61,674 nt of DNA, taken from the IMG/VR virus record IMGVR_UViG_3300042691_006837, positions 1 to 61,674 of that record. One strand, 5' to 3'. The notes under the pieces are model-generated. The model was given only the letters and a program-made list of their open reading frames with translations. It was not told the DNA's origin and searched no databases. This stretch comes from a virus. A program made the position numbers and the translations under genes. Every line of letters begins with the position of its first letter. Within the stretch, counting starts at the first letter, position 1. Shown here piece by piece: positions 14,750-23,624 of the stretch.

Positions 14750-15661
14750 TTACGCAGCTCCGGGTGAACCGAACACGCCAAGCGGGTCCGACCAACCAAA
14801 ACTATAACGCTCACGGGCCTTGTAACGGACGTTGCCTGTGTCGAAATCCCCGTCCATGGACTGAGCCAGGGGGGTACGAACAAAGTGCTTCAGACCGTTG
14901 GGCACGTCTGTCGTGAGGAACCATGCGTCCGTATCCGTCAAGAAGTGGTTAACAGCGTAACCCTCGGGGATAGAACCATTGTTCTTCAGAGCGTTGATGT
15001 CGTTGTCGGCGGTGCCAACACGCAGCTCGGTCTCGAGGATTCGAGTTGCAACGAACATCAGTGACGGGGGAACAATCAGCTTCTTGGGCTTAGCAGCGAT
15101 GAGCAGACCACGCTCGTCCGTCCACGCAGCGATCTGAATAACGGCGGCTTCCAGGGAAGTCTCGTTCAGGTCAGCAGGTGTTGCGGGTTCGTTGCTGTTT
15201 ACACCGCCAGAAACCAGGGGATGCTGGGTCGAGAAGAGCTCAACACCGTCACCACCGGGGTAGGACGACGAGAAGCCGTTATTCAGGACTGCAGCAGCTT
15301 TGGTCTGCTTGGTGTAAGCCATAGCACGGGCCAGAGCCTTGGTGTAACGCGAAGCGAGAGAGTCATAGAGGTTGTCCTCAATTGCCTCTTCCGTCAGCGA
15401 GAATCCAAGAACGATGGTCTCGTGGTTGTAGCGAGCCGTCCATGCCTCTTGTGCATTGTCATAAGCCATGGCAGCGCCTTCAGCTTTGACGGGTGCAGCA
15501 GAGAAGCCAGACAGTTTGGTCTCTTCTTCGAAGGAACGCTCGGAGCTCTCGGTCTCGAAAATCTCCTTGTGCTCTTCGCCATAACGTGCGTACTCCATAC
15601 CGAACAACGCGTTCAGGCCTGGGAGCAGCTCTTTCAGTAGTTGTGCGCGTGAAATAGCCAT
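14750..15661 (-). CDS. Major capsid protein
   Basis: A 303-residue protein with an AAGGAG ribosome site 8 bases before the ATG and a strong terminator right after the stop, as expected for the most abundant virion protein. Features include MEYARYGEEHKEIFETESS, EGAAMAYDNAQEAWTARYNHE, IVLGFSLTEEAIEDNLY and the end RERYSFGWSDPLGVFG; these fit the Mu-like / HK97-fold major capsid proteins of aquatic podovirus-like phages. It lies after portal, co-chaperonin and scaffold genes in the normal order of head genes. The fold assignment is from recognised pattern and position, not from an alignment. Confidence 0.85.
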   Translation of the reverse strand: MAISRAQLLKELLPGLNALFGMEYARYGEEHKEIFETESSERSFEEETKLSGFSAAPVKAEGAAMAYDNAQEAWTARYNHETIVLGFSLTEEAIEDNLYDSLASRYTKALARAMAYTKQTKAAAVLNNGFSSSYPGGDGVELFSTQHPLVSGGVNSNEPATPADLNETSLEAAVIQIAAWTDERGLLIAAKPKKLIVPPSLMFVATRILETELRVGTADNDINALKNNGSIPEGYAVNHFLTDTDAWFLTTDVPNGLKHFVRTPLAQSMDGDFDTGNVRYKARERYSFGWSDPLGVFGSPGAA

Positions 15662-15673
15662 TTACATTACTCC

Positions 15674-16321
15674 TTAAGCGCCAGTGGCGTTGTAATACGA
15701 GTGGAAGCCAAAGTTAAATTTGACAATCAACTCAGGGAACACGATGTTGCCGCTAGATACATAGGATGTATCGGGGACAAGATCAACAATACGCATAGCA
15801 TACGTTTGGGTCGGAGCGCCCGAATTCCAGTACACGCCAACACGGGAATCCCCAGTTGTGGTGTCACCAGTATTCAGAACCAACTGCACGTTATTGCCCA
15901 GAACGGTTTGCTGCAGGGGAGTAACGTCGAGGCCGGTGGTATCGGCGGTGTCGCCAACCGAAACAACCTTAAACAGGGTGTCAGGATCGTCAACAACGAT
16001 AGCAACAGCATCGGTTACGCCAGACGAAAAGCCCGGCCAGTACTGCTGGAACACCTTCTGCTTAGTAGAAGGATTGGTGTACGAGCAGCCAACAAAAACA
16101 CCGATGATGCCAGGAACAGCGGAAGTGTCGGTATCTAGCGTGCCCTTGATGATCGTGCCGCTTGAGCCAATCATAACAACGTCACCGTTAAACAGTGCTG
16201 TGTTGTAGTTGACAGAAGAGGTGGTGATCGGTAGGGAACGAGTTGCACCGGCAAATACCTGTCCACCGATCAGGTTGATCGGCTGCAAACCATAAGGTTT
16301 GCTAACAGTAGGATAAGCCAT
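15674..16321 (-). CDS. Capsid decoration or minor head protein
   Basis: A 215-residue beta-rich protein. The N-terminus YGLQPINLIGGQVFAGATR is widely conserved beside the capsid gene of aquatic phages. The remainder alternates strands and turns (ALFNGDVVMIGSSGTIIKG, IVVDDPDTLFKVVSVG). An AGGAG site 6 bases from the ATG suggests strong expression. A decoration or cement protein is the usual interpretation. Confidence 0.7.
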   Translation of the reverse strand: MAYPTVSKPYGLQPINLIGGQVFAGATRSLPITTSSVNYNTALFNGDVVMIGSSGTIIKGTLDTDTSAVPGIIGVFVGCSYTNPSTKQKVFQQYWPGFSSGVTDAVAIVVDDPDTLFKVVSVGDTADTTGLDVTPLQQTVLGNNVQLVLNTGDTTTGDSRVGVYWNSGAPTQTYAMRIVDLVPDTSYVSSGNIVFPELIVKFNFGFHSYYNATGA

Positions 16322-16338
16322 TTAGAACTCCTAAAAAG

Positions 16339-16788
16339 TTATTTACCTTTACCGAACGAGGCTGAGGACTTACGCTCCTTAAAGAGCGGCATCCGAGCAT
16401 CGTTCTCTCTCATAAAGTTGCTCTCTACGGACTCCGCTTGGGCTTGTGTTTGCTTGTCAAAGTAGTCTTTGCGTTGCTCAACAAACTCAACCGGCATCTT
16501 GCAGAGTAACAACCCCGCCACCTCAATGTTGTCCTTAAAACGACTATTGGGGTCGGCTAGCAGTTTAAATTTGGGTTGCTCTTCAATCCGAACCGGCTCC
16601 CAGCCCTCGCGCATCTTGGAAGAGATGTTACGGGCGTCAGCCTGATTCAACATAGAAACCCGAATCCAACGGTACGCATAACCCGGCTCTTTATCTGGTT
16701 GAGGCAGGGTTTCAGGGCGCATCCACTGCTTGGGGCGCTCTGCTTGTGTACGGGACTCTAATTCGCGTGCAAGTCTATTTTCAGCCAT
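16339..16788 (-). CDS. Conserved head-region protein
   Basis: A 149-residue protein, charged and mixed helical (AENRLARELESRTQAERPK, YAYRWIRVSMLNQADARNI, FVEQRKDYFDKQTQAQAES), ending in a basic Lys/Ser-rich tail. Ribosome site GGAGAATCAAAATGGC. The gene overlaps the scaffold gene by 8 bp and lies in front of the capsid genes. It is common in related phages at this place; its role is unknown. Confidence 0.65.
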   Translation of the reverse strand: MAENRLARELESRTQAERPKQWMRPETLPQPDKEPGYAYRWIRVSMLNQADARNISSKMREGWEPVRIEEQPKFKLLADPNSRFKDNIEVAGLLLCKMPVEFVEQRKDYFDKQTQAQAESVESNFMRENDARMPLFKERKSSASFGKGK

Positions 16789-17773
16789 TTTGATTCTCCA
16801 GTCTCATAAATTCCTTCGCATACTGTTCAGGCGTAATGCCCAACCTCTTAATCGTATTCATCTGGGTTTGGGTCAGACGAATCTTCTTAGAAGACGTACT
16901 TCGGGATGCCGGAGCAACCACAGTGGCGGGTTTAGTATCTGTGCGCTGTACGGGCTTGCCGCCCCCGTCAGTCGTTTTAACTTCGTCCCCGAATTTCTCG
17001 GGAAATTTCGCACGGATTGTTGCGTCAATCCGTTGGTAATATTCATCGGTGGTCGCATACGCGGCACCATGAGCAGCCACTAAATCTTCGTGCAAACCAA
17101 GTGCTAAGGCTGTCATTACCCTGTCTTGACCAAACCACTCATTGCGCTCTTGCCACGCAGCGGCCTTTTGGTCAGGACGGGGCACTTGTGTCTGTTGTTG
17201 TGGGATATTTACAGGAGTTTCATCAACTTGTAAAGGGGTAGGCTTATATCTTTCTGCTTGATCCGCCTTAATCTTGGCAGCAGTCAGGCGTTCCTGAGCC
17301 TCCACGATCTTGTCGATATCACCTTCTTCATAGGCTGCACGGTACTGCTGCTTGGCTATTTCTAGGTTCCGAACAGCCGTTTCCTTGAAGGAAGTAACAA
17401 GCGCAGACTCCCGGTCGTTGACCGTACTCTTTAGTCGGCGGTTCTCTTCCAGCAGCTTTTGAGCTACAAGGATAGCCTCCTGTTGCTCACGCAAAGCCCG
17501 TTCTTTCTCACGGCGCTCGTCGTGATACACCTTCTTCATCTGCTTCAGGCGAGTCTTGACCTTGTCGGAATACTCTTCTAACTCGTCTGCCTCTAATTCT
17601 TGAACAATTTCCTTGGGTAATGGCTCCCGTCCACGGTCCTGTTCAGGGGTGTCGTCGATGATTTCAATGTCATCTTCTACGGGTTTACCCTTAGATTCTT
17701 GAGTCTCGGCCTTAGTTTCTTTCTCGTCCGGAAACTCGTATTCGATTTCGTACTCTTTCTTTTCTTCTGCCAT
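16781..17773 (-). CDS. Scaffolding protein
   Basis: A 330-residue protein starting MAEEKKEYEIEYEFPDEKE (AAGGAG site 8 bases upstream; an earlier ATG at 17803 has none). Residues 1-75 are very acidic; residues about 85-175 form long coiled coils (KTRLKQMKKVYHDERREKER, LLEENRRLKS, RYKPTPLQ following); a Gln/Pro-rich linker comes next and a basic helical C-terminus (KKIRLTQTQMNTIKRLGITPEQYAKEF) ends it. An acidic, coiled-coil body with a basic C-terminal capsid-binding helix is the classic form of head scaffolds, and it lies between portal and capsid genes. Confidence 0.8.
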   Translation of the reverse strand: MAEEKKEYEIEYEFPDEKETKAETQESKGKPVEDDIEIIDDTPEQDRGREPLPKEIVQELEADELEEYSDKVKTRLKQMKKVYHDERREKERALREQQEAILVAQKLLEENRRLKSTVNDRESALVTSFKETAVRNLEIAKQQYRAAYEEGDIDKIVEAQERLTAAKIKADQAERYKPTPLQVDETPVNIPQQQTQVPRPDQKAAAWQERNEWFGQDRVMTALALGLHEDLVAAHGAAYATTDEYYQRIDATIRAKFPEKFGDEVKTTDGGGKPVQRTDTKPATVVAPASRSTSSKKIRLTQTQMNTIKRLGITPEQYAKEFMRLENQNG

Positions 17774-17783
17774 GTCAAACTCC

Positions 17784-18194
17784 TTATGCGCGACTGATGC
17801 CACGAGGATCTTCTACAACCCCCTCGACACTGTCGTCGTTGATAATCCGGAACTCGCGTCCGTGGATTTTTACCCGTGTACCAGCGTGCGGTCTGACGAG
17901 AATAAAGTCGCCTTCCTTACACCAGGGTCCACTTGGAAACCGTTTGTCGTCCTTGTAGCAATCCGGCCCCATCTTAAGAACAAATAACACGGTAGTAAGC
18001 AGCTCTTCGTGTTGCATCGTAATGTCTGCTTTGACAATACCGCTGTCGTACCTATTCTCAATGTCAGGAATCGCACACAAAATGCGATAGCCTGAAGGGT
18101 CAGGAAGCTGCTTGGCTTTCTGTTCGGCTGTTTCGGGTAAAACAGTTGAATCTTCTGGGTTATCGGGGTTTGTGCCGATAAGAAGTTCACTCAT
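17784..18194 (-). CDS. GroES-like co-chaperonin
   Basis: A 136-residue protein with the Cpn10 plan: GYRILCAIPDIENRYDSGIV, mobile-loop region near residues 50-65, then WCKEGDFILVRPHAGTRVKI and FRIINDDSVEGVVEDP. As in T4 gp31 and the phage co-chaperonins, it would cap the host GroEL chamber to fold the capsid protein. It sits in the head operon between portal and scaffold, which supports that role. It is longer at the N-terminus (about 30 residues) than bacterial GroES, as are other phage versions. Confidence 0.85.
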   Translation of the reverse strand: MSELLIGTNPDNPEDSTVLPETAEQKAKQLPDPSGYRILCAIPDIENRYDSGIVKADITMQHEELLTTVLFVLKMGPDCYKDDKRFPSGPWCKEGDFILVRPHAGTRVKIHGREFRIINDDSVEGVVEDPRGISRA

Positions 18195-18375
18195 TGGAGT
18201 TTTCCATCCTTTCTTTGAGGTCGTTTAGTTTGGACTGTGCGACAAGCAGACCTCGGATCTTTCCGCACAGGTGTTGATACTCTGCGTAGTCTTTGGCAGA
18301 CCCAGCTGCCAGACTTTCTTTAACTGCGTCCATCTCTTCTCTCATTTGTGATGAGAGGTATTCAATTGCGTCCAT
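18187..18375 (-). CDS. Small helical protein between portal and co-chaperonin
   Basis: A 62-residue protein, nearly all helix: MDAIEYLSSQMREEMDAVKE then DYAEYQHLCGKIRGLLVAQSKL. The ATG shares a base with the portal stop codon, and the end overlaps the co-chaperonin gene by 8 bp. Similar small genes occur behind portal genes in other phages. Function unknown. Confidence 0.7.
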   Translation of the reverse strand: MDAIEYLSSQMREEMDAVKESLAAGSAKDYAEYQHLCGKIRGLLVAQSKLNDLKERMENSNE

Positions 18376-20879
18376 TACTCACCTTGTTTGGGGGGTGTTT
18401 GTGGTTTCTGAGCCTGAATCATGTCTTTAATCATCTGAGCGCCTAGGCGGGTACCCTCAAGCTCCTGACGGAACTGCTGGTCCGTGCTGCTTCGCTCGAT
18501 GTCCACACCAAGTTTGGTACCCTCGATTTCACTCTTAAGCGCCAACTGCTCCATAGCCTGACGCTCTTGCGATGCAATCCGCTCTTGCTCAAGTGCAAGC
18601 TGAGCTGCTTTGAGTTGTGCGTCTGTTTGATCCTTCTGAGCTTTGCGTTGCTGCTCGGCTGCTTTGATCTGAAGCTCTTGCATCTGCATCTGAATGATCG
18701 GATCTTGCATCTGCTGCTGAGCCTGCTGTTGAGCGGCCTGCTGCTGGTTTTGCAATGTGAGCTGTTGTGCAGCTTGTGCAACCAGACGAGATAGCGCGGT
18801 CTCAACTTCCTCAGACATCTGCTCGTCTTCCTTAACCGTCGGAATCGGAGCGCCAACTTGCTGCTCGATCATGTTGCGATACATGAACCCATAGTGCTCG
18901 GCAATGTGAGCCTGCATAGCTGCAGCCATCTGAGGCGCCATGGGGTTTTGTCCAATCATCTGCATAGTCATCGGGTCACGCAAAAACGCCATGTGGGTCG
19001 CTATATGAGCCTGGTGATCCTGATAAGCAAAGGCTTTGAGCGGCTTCATCTTCAGCATCGCCATGTTCTCGCTGATCGGATCTACGGGCTTAGCGTCATC
19101 CTCAATCGGCACAAGCTTGGCTGCATCCTTAACACCCAGCACATCTAGCATCTGACGGTGAAGCTGTGGCAGGTTATAGATCTGTGGTGCTGACTGCGCC
19201 ATCTGAAGCACTGCCTGATACTGGACAACCTTCTGCGACATGGTTGCCGCATTGGGGTCAGAGACAGGAATAACTTCCACGACGTTATAGTCGGCCTTCT
19301 TCGCACGCGGTGGGCCTTCTTCTGGCTCGTAGTCGTACGACTCAGGCGTGTAGTCACGGATGATGTTCTTGAGGAGCTTGAACTCCTGCTTCATCGAGTA
19401 GTGGATGCGCGCCTGAACTGCAGACATCACCTTGAGCGTGCGCTCAAGAATTGCCAGCGTTGTACCCACTGGGCTTTGCGCTGACATGTCAGAGACTTTA
19501 AGGTCGGCGGCAGAAGCAAAACGACGGCCTTCATCAACAATCGTACCCAGTAATGCCATGAGTACCTGTGACGGCTCCTTGTACGGGAGCGTCATGATGT
19601 TGTCTTTGATTGTGCCGGAAGCTACATCAACGTCTCGGAACTCGGCAGGGGCAATCGGTGTATCATCGCCCTTAACTCTAAGGCCCTTAGTCTTGAATCC
19701 TCCGGGCAGGTTTGACAGTGTGCCAGCATCAACCAGCTGCCGTATAAGGCTAGTCCCAGACTTAGCAAAAGCGCCAATAAGGTGAATAAGACCAAAACAG
19801 TAAAAGCCAAAACCCGGTACGTAACCGTAATGGACGAAATGATTCCTCTTCGCTTTAAGCGGGTCATCTGGGTGCCAATTTCTCCGGATTGCTAAAACAG
19901 TTTGTGTTGACTTCTCAATAGTCACGACGTACGGCAGCGCAATGCCGGTCTCTTTGCCGTCGTCATCCTTGTCCTCGTAACCTGGTAGGTCCAGGTCAAC
20001 GTGCATCTCAAGGATCTTATAGCGATCATCTGTTGTCGCTCTAAAGCCCATCTTCTCAGCGATCTTTTTCTCGACCTCATCGAAGGTATCGTTGGGCGTG
20101 CCCATCTCTACATCACGATAAAAGCCCGCTACCTGAAGCCTGCGCATCTCGTTCTCGGTCTTGCGCATGACGTGAGTTACACGCTCGCTTGTCTCAAGGC
20201 TTGAGGCGCCGTAGGGCACGACAATATCTTCGGCAGGAATAAATATTGCCACCTGACGCTCAAGGCTCGGGTCGTAATAGACTTTCTTGAACGCGTTACC
20301 TGCAAGGCCCAAGCCCCACAGCATCCGCTCATGCTCAGGCCGGTACTCAACCATGACCTCTGTGAGCTGGTAGTTCATATCGTCTTTGACTCGGATAGAC
20401 GCTTCTTTTTTCTCAGGCGTCTCCTTGCCAAGGATCTGTGTCTTAACTGGACCAGCCGGAGGGAACGTCTCCATGATGGTCTCGGCTTGGAACTTAACAA
20501 GCGCCTCACTTAACAGCGGATGGTACACACCACATGAGCCAGGCCAAGGCTCCGTGCGATCCTCGATCTTCATCCCCAGAAGCTCAAGCCCGTCGACGTA
20601 GGTCTGCATCCAGTCCTTGCGTGAGTCAATGTCGCTCTGGAAGTCGCCAAGCAGGTCGCTTGCAAGGGTCTCAAGCTCCTGGTCGCCCATCTTCTCGGCG
20701 ATGTTCTCATTGAACTCGTCGTCTTCTTCCTCAGCCTTGCCAATCTCAATCTCGATATCGCCAATGCCAAGCCGTACAGCCTCGGGATCCTCGATCTCAA
20801 TCTCAATAGCTGGCTCAGCAACCATGTCATCGCCAATGAGACCTAGGGGGGCTGGGTTTACTGCTTTCTCAATAGCCAT
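18375..20879 (-). CDS. Portal protein (P22-like)
   Basis: An 834-residue protein forming the dodecameric gate through which DNA enters the head. Residues about 60-640 carry the portal body: KDWMQTYVDGLELLGMKIEDRT, WPGSCGVYHPLLSEAL, WGLGLAGNAFKKVYYDPS, GYVPGFGFYCFGLIHLIG. The last 180 residues are a Gln-rich coiled coil (QQAQQQMQDPIIQMQMQELQ and following), like the long helical barrel of the P22 portal. The N-terminal 60 residues are acidic. An AAGGATGAATT ribosome site precedes the ATG, and the gene follows the large terminase directly. Confidence 0.9.
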   Translation of the reverse strand: MAIEKAVNPAPLGLIGDDMVAEPAIEIEIEDPEAVRLGIGDIEIEIGKAEEEDDEFNENIAEKMGDQELETLASDLLGDFQSDIDSRKDWMQTYVDGLELLGMKIEDRTEPWPGSCGVYHPLLSEALVKFQAETIMETFPPAGPVKTQILGKETPEKKEASIRVKDDMNYQLTEVMVEYRPEHERMLWGLGLAGNAFKKVYYDPSLERQVAIFIPAEDIVVPYGASSLETSERVTHVMRKTENEMRRLQVAGFYRDVEMGTPNDTFDEVEKKIAEKMGFRATTDDRYKILEMHVDLDLPGYEDKDDDGKETGIALPYVVTIEKSTQTVLAIRRNWHPDDPLKAKRNHFVHYGYVPGFGFYCFGLIHLIGAFAKSGTSLIRQLVDAGTLSNLPGGFKTKGLRVKGDDTPIAPAEFRDVDVASGTIKDNIMTLPYKEPSQVLMALLGTIVDEGRRFASAADLKVSDMSAQSPVGTTLAILERTLKVMSAVQARIHYSMKQEFKLLKNIIRDYTPESYDYEPEEGPPRAKKADYNVVEVIPVSDPNAATMSQKVVQYQAVLQMAQSAPQIYNLPQLHRQMLDVLGVKDAAKLVPIEDDAKPVDPISENMAMLKMKPLKAFAYQDHQAHIATHMAFLRDPMTMQMIGQNPMAPQMAAAMQAHIAEHYGFMYRNMIEQQVGAPIPTVKEDEQMSEEVETALSRLVAQAAQQLTLQNQQQAAQQQAQQQMQDPIIQMQMQELQIKAAEQQRKAQKDQTDAQLKAAQLALEQERIASQERQAMEQLALKSEIEGTKLGVDIERSSTDQQFRQELEGTRLGAQMIKDMIQAQKPQTPPKQGE

Positions 20880-20888
20880 AATTCATCC

Positions 20889-22412
20889 TTAATAAAACGG
20901 CTCGCGTCGCCGTCTGAACTGTATGGGGTCGTCCTCTTCATCCAAGAGGGTTCTAATGTAGCCACCCTTGCGGAACCGCATCAGGGCAAGGGATACCGAG
21001 TCAACGTAGTCATCATGCTCGCCCGCAGGGAAAGATGCAACCTCGTCCACGACCTCTTCAGCCCACTGAGTGTTGGGCGCCCAGACCCGCCCAGAGGCGA
21101 ACAGATCTGACACGGCATTAAGTCTGGATATCTTGTCGTTGCCCCGGCTGGGCGTGAACTCTTGGACCGGAATACCCATGGCCCGCATCTCATAGATGAG
21201 CGGCGCCCCTGATGCCTTCTTCTCGATGATCACTGAGTCCGGATTCCACTCTTTATATTGCTCGATGGCGCAGCGCTTTAGCTCCGGAAACTCCATCCGG
21301 TCCCGAAACGCGTTCAAAAGTATGATGTTTGCCTGACTTATGCCGTTACTGTCGGGGTGGTAAAACACGCCCCACGTCGTTAGCGCTGAGTAGTCGGCCC
21401 GGTTTGACTTCTCGAACGCCGTATCCCAGGCCATCAGGGTAAATTCACAGTAAGGCGGGTCTTCTTTGTCCCAAATCTGCCACCACTCGCGCTTGACGAT
21501 GGCCGAAGTCTCAGAAGTTGGGTTTTGCTGGTACTGAGCCTGCCATTTGGCATTAGGAAGTTCCTGTTTTAGGACATCCAGCTCCTTTTTTGACCAAAAT
21601 TCTGGCCAAAGTGGGTTCCCAGAGGGTAAAAGTGCCGGAAATTCGATGACTTCCCACTCATCGCCGCCCCGTTGAGCTGCAGCTTTGAGAACCTGCCCCG
21701 TTAAGTCCTTCTTGGACCACCTTGTCATCACGATGACAATAGAACCCCCCGGCTGCAGACGCTGCCGTGGACCCGAGGTGTACCACTCGTAGGTCTTATC
21801 GTATATGTCTGGGTTGATTTCGGCTAGTGCCGCCTCTTGTTCCGAGTGTGGGTCGTCGATGATGAGAAGATCCGCGCCTTTACCCGTGACAGCGCCTCCA
21901 ACACCGATAGCAAAATAGTCTCCCCCAGCGTTAGTCGCCCACCGGCCAGCAGCCTTAGAGTCCGCTTGTAGTTCAACTCCAGTAAATATTGATCTATAGA
22001 CTTCCTGGTCGACAAGATTTCGCACCTTTCTACCGAATCCGACGGCAAGTTCAGCTGTATGAGACGTTTGAATGACTTTTTTATGCGGGTAGTTGCCTAA
22101 AAACCACGCTGGTAGCAAATAAGAGGCGAACTCACTCTTAGTATGACGAGGGGGCATGTTGATAATTAGCCGTTTTAGCTCGCCGCGCGCCACTCTTTCA
22201 AAGGCACGGGCCATCCTAGCGTGGTGTCGACCACCAATAAATGTAGGCCAAACCTTTTTTACGAACTCCATGAAGTTCTTTTGAGCTTTTTCTTGCTCAA
22301 CCAGCCGGTCGTACATCTCCAACTGCTGCAAAACCTTGCGCTTTTCCGCATCTGGTAACTGCGGTAACACCTGTAGCAGGGCGTTTAGTTCACTGAGGGT
22401 CGGTGCTTGCAT
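20889..22412 (-). CDS. Terminase large subunit
   Basis: A 507-residue DNA-packaging motor. The ATPase domain shows the Walker A form MPPRHTKS (residues 86-93) and Walker B LLIIDDPHSE (residues 182-191) with catalytic acid D187 region. The nuclease domain follows with D330 (LMAWDTAFEKS), E397 (VIIEKKASG) and D467/D471 (EHDDYVDSVS), the RNase H-like metal site of the Terminase_6C family. It acts at the portal to translocate and cut DNA. The start lies 23 bp inside the small-subunit gene, as usual for terminase pairs. Confidence 0.95.
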   Translation of the reverse strand: MQAPTLSELNALLQVLPQLPDAEKRKVLQQLEMYDRLVEQEKAQKNFMEFVKKVWPTFIGGRHHARMARAFERVARGELKRLIINMPPRHTKSEFASYLLPAWFLGNYPHKKVIQTSHTAELAVGFGRKVRNLVDQEVYRSIFTGVELQADSKAAGRWATNAGGDYFAIGVGGAVTGKGADLLIIDDPHSEQEAALAEINPDIYDKTYEWYTSGPRQRLQPGGSIVIVMTRWSKKDLTGQVLKAAAQRGGDEWEVIEFPALLPSGNPLWPEFWSKKELDVLKQELPNAKWQAQYQQNPTSETSAIVKREWWQIWDKEDPPYCEFTLMAWDTAFEKSNRADYSALTTWGVFYHPDSNGISQANIILLNAFRDRMEFPELKRCAIEQYKEWNPDSVIIEKKASGAPLIYEMRAMGIPVQEFTPSRGNDKISRLNAVSDLFASGRVWAPNTQWAEEVVDEVASFPAGEHDDYVDSVSLALMRFRKGGYIRTLLDEEDDPIQFRRRREPFY

Positions 22413-23010
22413 CCGGATCCTCTTCAGTTTGCTCTTCTACTTCTTCTTTAACACCCAGCTCAGCCTCTAGGTCGTCGACCAGCGGCTCTACGTCTATCGT
22501 ATTGCTGTGAATCAGGCGCCGAACCTTATCGCGGATGGCGGTTTCCAGATCTTCCGTAGTCCTGTGGGTGACCGTAACCTCGGATTTCTCAACAAAGAGA
22601 CCCACGTCGCTAATCTTTCCAAGCAGTTCTAGCGCTTTGAGTTCGTATTTAGTGTCTCCGCAGTCAGCTAGGAGTATGAGCTTGTTGGTTACTAAGGTTC
22701 TTAACTGTGTCGCATCCGCCACAACCTGCTGGTCATAGGCTTTTAATAGCGCGCCGACCCTGGCAGCAACCTCGGGAGTATTTAGTTCAGCTGGGAGATT
22801 CTTTGTTTTGCTGTCTTTGCGCAGGTCGTCAAAGAGCTTATTTGCAGCCTTCTCGTGCTCTGGAGTCATATCAAACCCCATGCCGAGTTCTTGCAAAACC
22901 ATCGCTGTCGTTGAAGAAACCTCTACTGCCTCGCGTGCTGATGAAGGCACGTCGTCATCCTGAGAATCAGGCAATGCAACCGAGTTGTCCGGTGTCACAT
23001 TAATTGGCAT
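22390..23010 (-). CDS. Terminase small subunit (putative)
   Basis: A 206-residue protein with the conserved middle LRTLVTNKLILLADCGDTKYELKA, then LLGKISDVGLFVEKSEVTV, a segment seen in small terminases of related phages. Both ends are acidic and low in complexity (EEVEEQTEEDPDAS). It would bind the packaging start site and stimulate the large subunit. It is the first gene of the leftward arm, beginning next to the divergent control region. No clear ribosome site precedes the ATG. Confidence 0.75.
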   Translation of the reverse strand: MPINVTPDNSVALPDSQDDDVPSSAREAVEVSSTTAMVLQELGMGFDMTPEHEKAANKLFDDLRKDSKTKNLPAELNTPEVAARVGALLKAYDQQVVADATQLRTLVTNKLILLADCGDTKYELKALELLGKISDVGLFVEKSEVTVTHRTTEDLETAIRDKVRRLIHSNTIDVEPLVDDLEAELGVKEEVEEQTEEDPDASTDPQ

Positions 23011-23044
23011 GTAAGGGGCTTTTTGTAGGCTCCAGTTTTGCCGA

Positions 23045-23072
23045 AGTGTAACAGCGTTTTTTATAAACGCAA
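23045..23072 (-). promoter_or_regulatory. Candidate leftward promoter for the head arm
   Basis: On the minus strand TTGCGT (23072-23067) and TACACT (23050-23045) lie 16 bases apart, a weak sigma-70-like pair, 35-60 bases before the small terminase gene. A GCGTTT/AAACGC hairpin (23054-23070) overlaps it. The match is poor at the -35 box, so activation by a phage factor could be needed. Confidence 0.3.
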
Positions 23073-23252
23073 GAAAAAGTTGCCGGTCTGTTCCCGGCTG
23101 TCAGGGGCAGGAGTTCCCCGAGACCACGGCTGCTTCGTTTTTGTGTGAGCCAAGAATCAAGCGGGACCCGGACTCACGGAATAAATATATACCCCCCTGG
23201 GGCAAATAGGGGACCCAAAACACATAGGGGGGTGTTTTCCCTAAGACGGCTT

Positions 23253-23272
23253 AAGTTAGCGCGGACTAACTT
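23253..23272. promoter_or_regulatory. Palindrome AAGTTAG-N6-CTAACTT
   Basis: A perfect 7-bp inverted repeat with a 6-base centre (CGCGGA), lying in the middle of the divergent control region. It has the size of a binding site for a dimeric regulator and could equally be a small RNA hairpin. No protein is assigned to it. Confidence 0.45.
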
Positions 23273-23459
23273 CGAAGGGGGTGGGGGTTGCTGAAAGTTG
23301 GAAATGTTTTGTGCAAATTATTGTGTATGTAGGAGCTGTAGTACATATGGCTAGTTTAGGGGGGTGGGGAGTGGTGGGGGTCTACCTAGTCAAATTGAGT
23401 TGCCGGTAGGGTTTTAAAATTTTTTAGAGAATCCTAGACCTATCTAGTTCTTCCGCGTT

Positions 23460-23491
23460 TGTTCGCGTCCGTCATCGTATCCGCGCGAACA
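23460..23491. promoter_or_regulatory. Palindrome TGTTCGCG-N16-CGCGAACA
   Basis: A perfect 8-bp inverted repeat ending 35 bases before the -35 box of the rightward promoter. Its arms carry the same TGTTC/GAACA half-sites that occur in the 29-bp dyad elements and in the AATGTTCTA array, but in the outward-facing order. It may be an operator for the early promoter. Confidence 0.45.
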
Positions 23492-23526
23492 CAGTCGGCG
23501 CGGCTGGCGTCAACCCCTGCGAAAAT

Positions 23527-23556
23527 TTGACACTCTGTGTTTGATTGTGTTATTAT
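23527..23556 (+). promoter_or_regulatory. Sigma-70 promoter for the first early gene
   Basis: TTGACA (23527-23532) and TATTAT (23551-23556) are 18 bases apart, a near-consensus host promoter. Transcription would start about 23563 and give an 85-base leader containing the first GAACA dyad hairpin before the gene at 23648. Confidence 0.8.
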
Positions 23557-23595
23557 GTAGTCATGGTGATCGAGACGCGTTGTCTACGGCCATGC

Positions 23596-23624
23596 GAACA
23601 AAACCGTATCAAGCGGGTTTGTTC
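23596..23624 (+). promoter_or_regulatory. GAACA dyad element, copy 1
   Basis: GAACAAAACCG, seven bases, then CGGGTTTGTTC. The arms pair over 10 of 11 positions and could form a hairpin in the leader of the gene at 23648, about 13 bases before its GGAG ribosome site. This is one of five such elements in the rightward arm, all with a 7-base centre. Confidence 0.65.
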
